Shown one piece after another: positions 39,123-47,246 of a stretch of 64,000 nucleotides of DNA; the stretch's first letter is position 1; each line of letters starts with the position of its first letter. Source of the stretch: Streptomyces luteolifulvus (GTDB taxonomy: Bacteria; Actinomycetota; Actinomycetes; Streptomycetales; Streptomycetaceae); contig NZ_VZRB01000012.1 of NCBI RefSeq assembly GCF_008806595.1, positions 1-64,000 on the forward strand, written 5' to 3'. A program made the position numbers and the translations under genes. Below the pieces are notes generated by a model that worked only from the letters and a program-made list of their open reading frames with translations, was not told the DNA's origin and made no database searches.

Positions 39123-39905
39123 GTGGCACAGGGGCTGCACAGAGCCTACGAACGCATGGTCACGGTGGCCGTGGCGGCACTCCACGAGCGTGACCCCGCG
39201 CACCTGTGGCCCCTGGTGTCCGCCGCGCTGCCGGAGGTGTGCGGCGGCGAGGCCCTGATCTACAAACTGGACGACTGGAGTGAAAGGGGCGGCACGGTCG
39301 GTGTGTCGCCCGGCGCCGCCTCGGAGTTCGGCAGGCTGGGGGAAGAGTCCCTGGGCCTGCTGCGGGCCGGGTTCCCCTTCGCGCGGCACTACGCGGCCGG
39401 GGACGACAGAGCGCCGGTGACGGCACGTCATGCCGCCGGGCCGGGGTGGTCCGCGAGTCCGACGGCACGTCTGATCGACGAGGTCATCGACGCGGATCAT
39501 GTGCTGGCCGTCCCGCTGCCGCAGTCGAGCGCCCCGATCACCGGCTGTCTCGTCTACCGCTCCGGCGAGGACTTCACGGACGACCACCTCCGGATCGCCC
39601 AGCAGGTACAGCCGTTGCTGGCGGCCGTCGAGCAGCAGCGGCTGCTCCTGGAGCGCTGGCAGCGGGTCGCCGGGCCCGCTGCCACTCAGGATGCCGCCCT
39701 CACGTCCCGGGAGAAGACCGTACTGCTCCTGCTCACCGACGCGCTGACCGCTGCCGCCATAGGCCGTCGCCTCGGGATTTCCGACCGTACGGTCCACAAG
39801 CACATCGAGAAGATCTACCGCAAACTCGGCACCCGCGACCGCATCAGCACGGTACTGCGCGCCCAGCAGCTCGGGTTGGTCCCGACGCCGTCGCCTCCGC
39901 GCTGA
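39123..39905 (+). CDS. LuxR-type helix-turn-helix transcriptional regulator
   Basis: 260 residues from GTG 39123, which has GGAG eight bases upstream (VAQGLHRAYERMVTVAVAAL); longer in-frame starts exist but code for atypical sequence. Residues 1-185 form an undefined sensor region with the blocks EALIYKLDDWSERGG and GCLVYRSGEDFTDDHLRIAQ (GAF-like). The C-terminal LuxR HTH is clear: LTSREKTVLLLLTDALTAAA, IGRRLGISDRTVHKHIEKIY, RKLGTRDRISTV. It is convergent with the MFS transporter gene, 27 bases apart, so it need not regulate it. Ligand unknown. Confidence 0.8.
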   Translation: MAQGLHRAYERMVTVAVAALHERDPAHLWPLVSAALPEVCGGEALIYKLDDWSERGGTVGVSPGAASEFGRLGEESLGLLRAGFPFARHYAAGDDRAPVTARHAAGPGWSASPTARLIDEVIDADHVLAVPLPQSSAPITGCLVYRSGEDFTDDHLRIAQQVQPLLAAVEQQRLLLERWQRVAGPAATQDAALTSREKTVLLLLTDALTAAAIGRRLGISDRTVHKHIEKIYRKLGTRDRISTVLRAQQLGLVPTPSPPR

Positions 39906-39932
39906 CACACCCCCGCCATCGCGTTTCCCGTC

Positions 39933-41486
39933 TCAGCCGGGGCCGGGCCCCGCACTGCCCTGAAGGCGTTGCAGGTCGGAGGCGCGGACCTGGATGACCA
40001 CGATGGCGATCAGCGCGGCGAGCACGGTGAAGATCGCCGCCATGACGAAGGCGGCCGAGGCTCCGGCGGTGAGGACCTCGTCGGACCAGGGCGGGGGAAG
40101 CTGCCCGGTGCGTTCGAACCGTATGCGCTCGACCGGGTCGGCCTGCGCCAGGAAGTCCGACACCTGTTTCTCCGCCTCGTTGTTGCTGGCCGTGCCGAAC
40201 ATCGTGACCAGGATGGACAGTCCGAGCGAACCGCCGACCTGCTGGGTGGCGTTGAGGAGTCCGGAGGCGGCGCCGGTCTCCTGGACGGACACGTTGGAGA
40301 GCGCCATGAGGGTGAGCGAGACGAACTCCATGCCCATGCCCAGGCTGAACACGAGCATCGGGCCGAGCACACTGCCCGCGTAGGTGGAGTGGACGTCGGT
40401 CAGGGTCAGCCAGGCCAGACCCGCCGAGGCGAGGACCGCGCCCACCACCATGAACGGTTTGGGGCCGAACCTGGGCAGGAACCGGGAGGCGAGCCCGGCG
40501 CCGATGGCGATGACCGCGCTGACCGGCAGGAAGGCGAGCCCGGCCTGCAGCGGGCTGAAGTCCAGCACGTTCTGCACGAAGAGCGTGAGGAAGAAGAACA
40601 TGCCGAAGATCGCTGCGGCGAGGCACAGCATGATTCCGTACGTGCCCGCGCGATTGCGGTCGGCGAACATGTGCAGCGGTGTGATCGGCTGTCTGGAACG
40701 CCGTTCGATCAGGATGAACACCGCGAGAACGACGGCGGCCGCGCCGAAGGAGGCGAGCGTGAGGGTGTCACGCCAGCCGTCCTGCGCGGCCCTGATGAAC
40801 CCGTACACCAGCAGCACCATGCCCACCGTGGAGGTCAGGGCACCGGCGATGTCGAAGTGACCGGGATGGCGTGCGGACTCCTTGATCCAGCGGGGCGTGG
40901 CGAGGGCGATGAGCAGTCCGATCGGGACGTTGACGAAGAGCACCCACCGCCAGTTCAGCCACTCCACGAGGATGCCGCCGGCGAGCAGGCCTATCGCGCC
41001 GCCGCCCGCCGAGACGGCGGCGAAGACCCCGAACGCCCGGTTGCGCTCCGGGCCTTCACGGAAGGTCGTGCTGATCAGGGCGAGGGCCGTCGGGGAGGCG
41101 ATGGCGCCGCCGACCCCCTGGAGGGCACGTGCGCCGAGGAGTTGGGCCTCGTTCTGGGCGAGCCCGCCGAGCAGGGAGGCGAGCACGAAGAGCAGCACAC
41201 CGAAGATGAAGACACGCCGTCTGCCGAGGATGTCGCCGGTCCGGCCGCCGAGCAGCAGCAGCCCGCCGAAGGTGAGCGTGTAGGCATTGATCACCCAGGA
41301 CAGGCTGGTGGTGGAGAAGTCGAGGGCGCTCTGGATGTGCGGGAGAGCGATGTTCACGATGGTGATGTCCAGCACCACCATCAGCTGACACGAGGCGATG
41401 ACCAGCAGCGCCATCACGCTTCCGCCACCGCCGCCTTCCCGGGCGGTGGTCTGCTCTGCGGAGGCCGGCTGGGGGCTGCTGCTCAT
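39933..41486 (-). CDS. DHA2-family MFS drug:H+ antiporter (EmrB/QacA type)
   Basis: 517 residues and 14 predicted membrane helices. DHA2 motifs: QLMVVLDITIVNIALPHIQS (motif D1 with the membrane-embedded Asp), WVINAYTLTFGGLLLLGGRT then GDILGRRRVFIFG (motif A), LGARALQGVGGAIASPTALA (motif B) and EWLNWRWVLFVNVPIG. Such proteins export drugs or other toxic compounds by proton antiport. A large loop between helices 13 and 14 (NEAEKQVSDFLAQADPVERI) is typical. ATG 41486 is preceded by a poor ribosome site. The only nearby regulator is the convergent LuxR gene. Confidence 0.87.
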   Translation of the reverse strand: MSSSPQPASAEQTTAREGGGGGSVMALLVIASCQLMVVLDITIVNIALPHIQSALDFSTTSLSWVINAYTLTFGGLLLLGGRTGDILGRRRVFIFGVLLFVLASLLGGLAQNEAQLLGARALQGVGGAIASPTALALISTTFREGPERNRAFGVFAAVSAGGGAIGLLAGGILVEWLNWRWVLFVNVPIGLLIALATPRWIKESARHPGHFDIAGALTSTVGMVLLVYGFIRAAQDGWRDTLTLASFGAAAVVLAVFILIERRSRQPITPLHMFADRNRAGTYGIMLCLAAAIFGMFFFLTLFVQNVLDFSPLQAGLAFLPVSAVIAIGAGLASRFLPRFGPKPFMVVGAVLASAGLAWLTLTDVHSTYAGSVLGPMLVFSLGMGMEFVSLTLMALSNVSVQETGAASGLLNATQQVGGSLGLSILVTMFGTASNNEAEKQVSDFLAQADPVERIRFERTGQLPPPWSDEVLTAGASAAFVMAAIFTVLAALIAIVVIQVRASDLQRLQGSAGPGPG

Positions 41487-41616
41487 GGCATGTCGCGCTC
41501 TCGGGGGTTCCACGAACCCTCGCGAGTTGTCAGTGAACGGTTCCGTCCACTGCGGTTCACCCGTTCGACGGTACGCCCGCGTCCGGGGCGGCACCAGTCG
41601 GGGTGTGTCCCGCCCG

Positions 41617-42771
41617 TCAGGCCGCCGCGACCGCGCCCCGCTCTCCCCCGTCACGGTGGATCGGCGTTCCCGAGCCGGTCAGCGGGACGCCCGTCCCGCC
41701 GCGCCGGGCCGCGACGATCTCGGCCGCGATGGACAGGGCGGTCTCCTCGGGCGTCCGGGCACCGAGGTCGAGGCCGATGGGCGACCGCAGCCGGGCCAGT
41801 TCCCGTGCGCCGAGACCGGCCTCCCGCAGTCGCCGCTCGCGGTCGGTGTGGGTACGGCGCGAGCCCATCGCCCCGACGAACGCGACCGGCATCCGCAGGG
41901 CCGCCGTCAGCAGGGGTACGTCGAACTTGGCGTCGTGCGTGAGCACGCACAGGACCGTGCGGCCGTCGGTCTCGGTGCGCCGCAGATAGCGGTGCGGCCA
42001 GTCGACGGCGATGTCGTCGGCCTCGGGGAAGCGGGCCCGTGTGGCGAAGACGGGGCGGGCGTCGCACACGGTCACGTGGTAGCCGAGGAACTTGCCCACG
42101 CGCACCAGCGCCGCGGCGAAGTCGATGGCACCGAAGACGATCATGCGCGGGGCCGGCACGCTCGACTCGACGAGCAGGGTGAGGCCGCCGGGGCAGTGCG
42201 ATCCGTCCTCCGACAGGTCGACCGTGCCGGTGCGCCCGGTGTCCAGCAGGGCCCGGGCCTCGGCGGCCGCGGTCCGGTCCAGCTCGGCCGGACCGCCGAA
42301 ACCACCTTCGTACGCCTCGTCGTGCGAGCCGTCGGGCCGCACGAGCAGAGTCCTGCCGAGCAGTCCGGCAGGTCCCCGGACCACCCGGGCGACGGCCGCG
42401 GGCTCGCCCCGGACGGCGGCCGACAGCGCCGACCGGAACACCGCCCGGACGGGTGCCTGCGCGCCGACCGGAGTGACCAGGACGTCGATGACCCCGCCGC
42501 AGGTCAGACCGACGGCGAAGGCGTCCGCGTCGCTGTATCCGAACCGTTCGAGCACGGTGCGGCCGTCCTGGAGCGCGGCGACGCACAGGTCGTACACCGC
42601 GCCTTCCACACAGCCGCCGGAGACCGAGCCGACGACGGTGCCGTCGCGGTCGACGGCGAGGGCGGCGCCGGGGCCTCGCGGTGCGCTGCCGCCGACGGCC
42701 GTGACGGTGGCCACGGCGTAGTCCCGGCCCTCCTCGGTCCAGCGGTGCAACTCCTCGGCGATGTCAAGCAT
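41617..42771 (-). CDS. XdhC-family molybdoenzyme maturation factor
   Basis: 384 residues. N-terminal XdhC/CoxI domain: YAVATVTAVGGSAPRGPGAALAV, GSVSGGCVEGAVYDLC, AVGLTCGGVIDVLV (Cys residues implicated in Mo-cofactor handling). C-terminal Rossmann-like XdhC_C domain: PRMIVFGAIDFAAALVRVGK, VLCVLTHDAKFDVPLLTAAL, VAFVGAMGSRRTHTDRERRL. XdhC proteins bind the molybdenum cofactor, promote its sulfuration and insert it into the apo-hydroxylase. The gene overlaps the end of the molybdopterin subunit by eight bases, so it is the fourth gene of the operon and dedicated to it. Confidence 0.88.
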   Translation of the reverse strand: MLDIAEELHRWTEEGRDYAVATVTAVGGSAPRGPGAALAVDRDGTVVGSVSGGCVEGAVYDLCVAALQDGRTVLERFGYSDADAFAVGLTCGGVIDVLVTPVGAQAPVRAVFRSALSAAVRGEPAAVARVVRGPAGLLGRTLLVRPDGSHDEAYEGGFGGPAELDRTAAAEARALLDTGRTGTVDLSEDGSHCPGGLTLLVESSVPAPRMIVFGAIDFAAALVRVGKFLGYHVTVCDARPVFATRARFPEADDIAVDWPHRYLRRTETDGRTVLCVLTHDAKFDVPLLTAALRMPVAFVGAMGSRRTHTDRERRLREAGLGARELARLRSPIGLDLGARTPEETALSIAAEIVAARRGGTGVPLTGSGTPIHRDGGERGAVAAA

Positions 42772-44884
42772 GCGGGCCCGCCGTCAGGACCCGGTCCGGC
42801 CGGATGGGCAGCTGCCGGTGGCGGACGCCGGTCGCGTGCCAGACCGCGTTGGCGATCGCCGCCGCGGCTCCCACGATGCCGATCTCTCCGATGCCCTTGA
42901 TCCCGACCGGGTCGTCCGCGTCCGTGGCCTCGTCCAGCCAGTCCGCCTCGATGTGCGGTACGTCGGCGTGCGTGGCGACGTGGTAGCCGGCGAGGTCGGC
43001 GCCGTAGTGGCCGCCCGTGACCTGGTCCCGTACGGCCTCCTCGTGCAGGGCCATGGAGATGCCCCAGGTCATTCCGCCCACGAGCTGGCCGCGCGCCGTG
43101 AGCGGGTTGACGATCCGGCCCGCCGCGAAGATGCCGAGCATACGGCGCACCCGCACCTCGCCGGTGGTGACGTCGACGGCGACCTCGGCGAACTGCGCTC
43201 CGAACGCATGCCGTTCCTTCTGCGCGAGGGCGGCGACGGCCTGCGTGGTGTCGGACCGTACGGTGATCCCCTCCGGCGGTACGGCGGCTTCCGCGACGAG
43301 CCGCTCCCGCAGCTCACCGGCGGCCGCCATGACCGCCCAGCCCCAGGTGCGGGTGCCCATCGAGCCGCCGGCGAGGAACGCGGGTCCGAAGTCGCTGTCC
43401 CCGATCCGCACCCGGACGCGTTCCGGTTCCGTCCGCAGCGCGTCGGCAGCGATCAGGGTGAGCGCGGTGCGCGCCCCGGTGCCGATGTCCGACGCGGCGA
43501 TCCGCACGGTGAACGTGCCGTCCGCCTCCGCCGTCACGGCCGCCGTGGACGGTGCGGCTCCCGCGGGGAAGGAGGCCGCCGCCGTGCCGGTGCCCAGCAG
43601 CCAGCGCCCTTCGCGGCGCAGCCCGGGACGCGGATCCCGCTCCGCCCAGCCGAACCTGCGGGCGCCCTCGCGGAAACAGGCCGGCAAGTGGTGGTCGCTG
43701 AACGGCAGTCCGGACACGGGACCCCGTTCGGGCTCGTTGCGTACGCGCAGCTCGATGGGATCGATGCCGGCTTTCTCGGCGAGTTCGTCGAGCGCCGCCT
43801 CCAGGGCGAACGACCCCGGTGCCTCGCCGGGCGCGCGCATCCACGTCGGGGTCGGCACATCCAGCCGTACGACGTGGTTGGCGGTGCGATGGGCGTCGGC
43901 GTCGTACAGCGCGCGGGCGACCGCGGCGCCCGGTTCGACGAAGTCGTACACGGTCGAGGTGAGGTTCAGACAGTCGTGCTCCAGGGCGCGCAGCCTCCCG
44001 TCGGCGTCGGCGCCGAGCCTGACCCGCTGCGTGGTGGGGCTGCGGTAGCCGGCGAGCGAGAACATCTGACGGCGGGTCATCACGACCCGGACCGGGCGCT
44101 GGAGGGCGGTCGCGGCCATCACCGCGGCCACCTGGTGGGCGCGGACGCCCTTGCTTCCGAAGCCGCCGCCGACGTGTTCGGAGCGCACCCGCACGGAGGC
44201 CGGATCGAGCGAGAACAGCTTCACGAGTCCGTCCGCGACCCAGGTGCTGCCCTGGTTGGAGTCGAACACGTCGAGCCTTCCGCCGTCCCAGCGGGCCGTC
44301 GCGGCATGCGGCTCCATCGGGTTGTGGTGCTCCTCCGGGGTGGTGTACTCGACGTCCACGACGGCCGCGGACGCGGCGAGTTCCGCCTCCAGGTCGCCCT
44401 TCTCCGTCACCGCCGGCACATGGCCGTCCACCGGGTGCGCGTCCGGGCGCTCGCCGGGGAACGCGATGTCGTGCGGCTCCTTCTCGTAGTCCACCACCAG
44501 CGCCTCGGCGGCTTCCCTGGCCTGCTCGGACGTCTCGGCGACGACGAGGGCCACCGGCCAGCCCAGGTGGGGCACCCGGTCGTGCTGGAACAGCACCGCG
44601 GTCGGATCCGGCGGAACTCCCAGCACACCGACATGGCCGCTGTCGACACGCGGGGCGTTCTCATGGTGCAGGACGGTGAGCACGCCCGGCATGGCGAGCA
44701 CCGCGGCCGTATGGACCGAGCGGATGCGGCCGCAGGCGATCGTGGACAACACCAGCCAGCCGTGCGCCAGTTCGGCGAAGGGGATCTCTCCTGCGTAGCG
44801 GGCCGCGCCGGTGACCTTGTCGCGGCCCTCCACCCGGGTGTGCGCGGTGCCGACGGAGCTCCTGTGCGCCGTGGGTGCGGTCAT
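42764..44884 (-). CDS. Molybdopterin-binding subunit of an aldehyde oxidase/xanthine dehydrogenase-type enzyme
   Basis: 706 residues, PaoC/YagR-like in length. Blocks: DKVTGAARYAGEIPFAELAH (N-terminal hammerhead domain), HVGGGFGSKGVRAHQVAAVM (Mo-cofactor GGGFG loop), TPTWMRAPGEAPGSFALEAA, GSMGTRTWGWAVMAAAGELR and, near residue 666, GIKGIGEIGIVGA with the catalytic Glu expected for base-assisted hydroxylation. It should oxidise an aldehyde or N-heterocycle with water as oxygen source. ATG 44884 overlaps the FAD-subunit stop (ATGA). No Tat signal is visible in any subunit, so the complex is probably cytoplasmic, unlike E. coli PaoABC. Confidence 0.88.
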   Translation of the reverse strand: MTAPTAHRSSVGTAHTRVEGRDKVTGAARYAGEIPFAELAHGWLVLSTIACGRIRSVHTAAVLAMPGVLTVLHHENAPRVDSGHVGVLGVPPDPTAVLFQHDRVPHLGWPVALVVAETSEQAREAAEALVVDYEKEPHDIAFPGERPDAHPVDGHVPAVTEKGDLEAELAASAAVVDVEYTTPEEHHNPMEPHAATARWDGGRLDVFDSNQGSTWVADGLVKLFSLDPASVRVRSEHVGGGFGSKGVRAHQVAAVMAATALQRPVRVVMTRRQMFSLAGYRSPTTQRVRLGADADGRLRALEHDCLNLTSTVYDFVEPGAAVARALYDADAHRTANHVVRLDVPTPTWMRAPGEAPGSFALEAALDELAEKAGIDPIELRVRNEPERGPVSGLPFSDHHLPACFREGARRFGWAERDPRPGLRREGRWLLGTGTAAASFPAGAAPSTAAVTAEADGTFTVRIAASDIGTGARTALTLIAADALRTEPERVRVRIGDSDFGPAFLAGGSMGTRTWGWAVMAAAGELRERLVAEAAVPPEGITVRSDTTQAVAALAQKERHAFGAQFAEVAVDVTTGEVRVRRMLGIFAAGRIVNPLTARGQLVGGMTWGISMALHEEAVRDQVTGGHYGADLAGYHVATHADVPHIEADWLDEATDADDPVGIKGIGEIGIVGAAAAIANAVWHATGVRHRQLPIRPDRVLTAGPHA

Positions 44885-45873
44885 CGGGCGGTCTCCTCGG
44901 CGAGTTCGGTCAGCACGGCCACCACGAGGTTGCGCATCAGGGTGACCTTGTAGGCGTTGTGGGGCAGCGGCTTCGCGGCCGCCAGTTCGGCGTCCGCGGC
45001 GGCGGCGAAGGTCACGGTGTCGGCCGGGGCCCCGGTCAGCACCCCCTCCGCCGTCCGGGCCCGCCAGGGCCGGGACGCGACCGCCCCGAAGGCCAGGCGT
45101 ACCTCGCGCACGAGGCCGTCCCGGACGTCGAGCGCGGCGGCGATCGAGCCGATGGCGAAGGCGTACGAGGCGCGCTCGCGCACCTTCCGGTAGCGGGAGC
45201 GGGCGGCGACCGGGGCGGGGGGCAGGGTGACGCCGGTGATCAGCGCCCCCGCCGGCAGGGCGGTCTCCAGGTGCGGGGTGTCCCCCACCGGCAGATAGAA
45301 GTCGGCGAGCGGCAACTCGCCGGGTCCGTCGGCTGTTTCGTAGGAAACGACCGCGTCGAAGGCGGTCAGCGCCACGGCCATGTCCGAGGGGTGGGTGGCC
45401 ACGCAGTGCTCGGACACGCCGAGGATCGCGTGGTTGTGGTGTTCGCCCTCGACGGCGGGGCAACCGCTGCCGGGGACGCGCTTGTTGCAGGGCTTGGTCA
45501 CATCGGCGAAGTAGCCGCAGCGGGTGCGCTGGAGCAGGTTTCCGCCGACGGTGGCCATGTTGCGCAGCTGCCCGGACGCCCCGGCCAGCACGGCCTGGGT
45601 CAACGCCGGGTAGCGGCGGCGGACTTCGGGGTGCACGGCGAGGTCGCTGTTGGTGACGGTCGCCCCGACGCTCAGGCCGCCGTCCCTGGTCGGCTCGATC
45701 CGGTCGAGGGGAAGTTCTCGTACGTCGACGAGCCGTGCGGGCCGCTCGACACCGGTCTTCATCAGGTCGACGAGGTTGGTGCCGCCGCCGAGGAAGCGGG
45801 CGTCCGGATCGGCGCCGAGCACCGCGACCGCGCCGGAGACGTCGTGGACGCGCTGGTATCCGAACTCCTTCAC
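44881..45873 (-). CDS. FAD-binding subunit with extra [4Fe-4S] motif (PaoB/YagS-like)
   Basis: 330 residues. FAD-binding blocks: DARFLGGGTNLVDLMKTGVE and LRNMATVGGNLLQRTRCGYF. Right after these lies a cysteine insertion, RCGYFADVTKPCNKRVPGSG followed by CPA: Cys119, Cys129, Cys138 and later Cys157. This is the mark of the YagS/PaoB and 4-hydroxybenzoyl-CoA-reductase-type subunits that carry an additional [4Fe-4S] cluster. It relays electrons from the 2Fe-2S subunit to FAD and on to an acceptor. GTG 45873 overlaps the preceding stop (GTGA). This feature separates the enzyme from ordinary xanthine dehydrogenases. Confidence 0.87.
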   Translation of the reverse strand: MKEFGYQRVHDVSGAVAVLGADPDARFLGGGTNLVDLMKTGVERPARLVDVRELPLDRIEPTRDGGLSVGATVTNSDLAVHPEVRRRYPALTQAVLAGASGQLRNMATVGGNLLQRTRCGYFADVTKPCNKRVPGSGCPAVEGEHHNHAILGVSEHCVATHPSDMAVALTAFDAVVSYETADGPGELPLADFYLPVGDTPHLETALPAGALITGVTLPPAPVAARSRYRKVRERASYAFAIGSIAAALDVRDGLVREVRLAFGAVASRPWRARTAEGVLTGAPADTVTFAAAADAELAAAKPLPHNAYKVTLMRNLVVAVLTELAEETAR

Positions 45874-46436
45874 GCGGCTTCCTCCGTGGTCCGGGCGGTC
45901 TCGGCCGCGGCCGCGCGGGCCACGGCCTCGACGATCGACACATACGCTCCGCAGCGGCACAGATTGCCGCTCATCCGCTCGCGGATCTCCTCGGCGGTCA
46001 GTGGCGGTGGTCCCGCTTCGGGGTGGACATCGTCGGTGACGGCGCTCGGCCAGCCGGCCGCGTGCTCCTCTATGACCGCCACGGCCGAACAGATCTGGCC
46101 CGGCGTGCAGTAGCCGCACTGGTAGCCGTCCAGATCGAGGAACGCCTGCTGAACGGGGTGCAGCCGGTCGCCCTCGGCCATGCCTTCGATGGTGGTGATC
46201 TCACGTCCTTCGGCGGCCACCGCGAGTTGCAGACAGGAGACGGCCCGGCGTCCGTCGAGCAGGACGGTGCAGGCCCCGCACTGCCCCTGGTCGCAGCCCT
46301 TCTTGGTGCCGGTCAGATCGAGGCGCTCGCGCAGGGCGTCGAGCAGGGTGGTGCGGTGGTCGGCGGTCAGGGTGTACTTCTCGCCGTTGATGTTCAAGGT
46401 GATGGCGCTGTGCGTCGACGAGCGGGCTGGGGCCAT
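45870..46436 (-). CDS. 2Fe-2S subunit of the molybdenum hydroxylase
   Basis: 188 residues. The plant-type ferredoxin cluster is bound by Cys48, Cys53, Cys56 and Cys68 (KGCDQGQCGACTVLLDGRRA), the second helical cluster by Cys107, Cys110, Cys160 and Cys162 (YQCGYCTPGQ, GNLCRCGAY). It carries electrons from the molybdenum centre to the FAD subunit. ATG 46436 has GAAGG six bases upstream and no Tat signal, in contrast to periplasmic PaoA. It is the first gene of the four-gene leftward operon and lies opposite a TetR gene with twin operators. Confidence 0.9.
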   Translation of the reverse strand: MAPARSSTHSAITLNINGEKYTLTADHRTTLLDALRERLDLTGTKKGCDQGQCGACTVLLDGRRAVSCLQLAVAAEGREITTIEGMAEGDRLHPVQQAFLDLDGYQCGYCTPGQICSAVAVIEEHAAGWPSAVTDDVHPEAGPPPLTAEEIRERMSGNLCRCGAYVSIVEAVARAAAAETARTTEEAA

Positions 46437-46541
46437 GGTCAGCCTTCTTTCGCGTTTCCGGAGCATGTCGAGGGGCGAGAGACAGGGAGATGGCGCGGTG
46501 CGTAGCGATGCGGATCCGTCCGCCGCTATCGTGTGCGTTAC

Positions 46542-46589
46542 CGGACAGCTGTCCGCCTACCTGGGAAACGTACCGGACAGCTGTCCGGT
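46542..46589. promoter_or_regulatory. Twin palindromic operators between the molybdo-hydroxylase operon and tetR
   Basis: CGGACAGCTGTCCG at 46542-46555 and again within ACCGGACAGCTGTCCGGT at 46572-46589. Both are perfect palindromes and their centres are 32 bases apart, three helical turns. A TATCGT box (46527-46532) just to the left would start rightward transcription into the first operator. The adjacent TetR protein is the obvious ligand-responsive binder, likely repressing both directions. Confidence 0.8.
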
Positions 46590-46632
46590 TAGCAAGGACG
46601 GGATTCGGTCACGAGCCCGCGAGGAGATACGA

Positions 46633-47211
46633 GTGCAGCAGAACAAGGACGCACCTCTGCGCTCGGACGCGCAGCGCAACCGCGAGCGCATCCTCGACGT
46701 GGCGGTGGCCGAACTGACGCGCTGCGCGGACGCCCCGCTCAGCGCGATCGCCAAGAAGGCGGGGGTCGGGCAGGGCACGTTCTACCGCAACTTCCCGAGC
46801 CGTGAGGCGCTCGTCCTGGAGATCTACCGCCATGAGATGCAGCAGGTCGCCGACACCGCGGCCGAGTTGCTCAGGACCCGGGAGCCCGACCAGGCCCTGC
46901 GCGAGTGGATGGACCGTCTCGCCCGGTTCGCGATGACGAAGGCCGGCCTGGCGGACGCGATCCGCCAGGCCACCAGCGCACCGGGCTCCCCGGCGAAACC
47001 GGGACACGCCCCGGTGACCTCCGCCGCCGAACTCCTGCTCCGCGCGGGCGAGGAGGCCGGCACGATCCGCCCGGGAGTGACCGCGGACGACTTCCTCCTC
47101 GCGATCGCCGGACTGTGGCAGATCGATCCCGGCTCGGACTGGCAACCGCGCGCCGCTCGACTCCTGGACCTCGTGATGGACGGCCTGCGCGCGGGAGCGC
47201 CCGGGCGGTGA
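46633..47211 (+). CDS. TetR family regulator of the molybdo-hydroxylase operon
   Basis: 192 residues from GTG 46633, which has GAGGAG six bases upstream. The HTH is LRSDAQRNRERILDVAVAEL, ADAPLSAIAKKAGVGQGTFY, RNFPSREALVLEIYRHE; the C-terminal part (DQALREWMDRLARFAMTKAG ... FLLAIAGLWQIDPGSDWQPR) belongs to a common TetR ligand domain type in actinobacteria (SbtR-like). Twin palindromes lie between it and the divergent operon. Repression relieved by a substrate aldehyde or heterocycle is the natural model. Confidence 0.85.
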   Translation: MQQNKDAPLRSDAQRNRERILDVAVAELTRCADAPLSAIAKKAGVGQGTFYRNFPSREALVLEIYRHEMQQVADTAAELLRTREPDQALREWMDRLARFAMTKAGLADAIRQATSAPGSPAKPGHAPVTSAAELLLRAGEEAGTIRPGVTADDFLLAIAGLWQIDPGSDWQPRAARLLDLVMDGLRAGAPGR

Positions 47212-47246
47212 GACCGCGCCGCAGAACCGCGCCGCAGAACCGGGCC

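Noticed and set aside
47215..47245. 13-bp tandem repeat CCGCGCCGCAGAA after the TetR gene
   Set aside because: Very short and low-complexity; no evidence for function beyond a small duplication.
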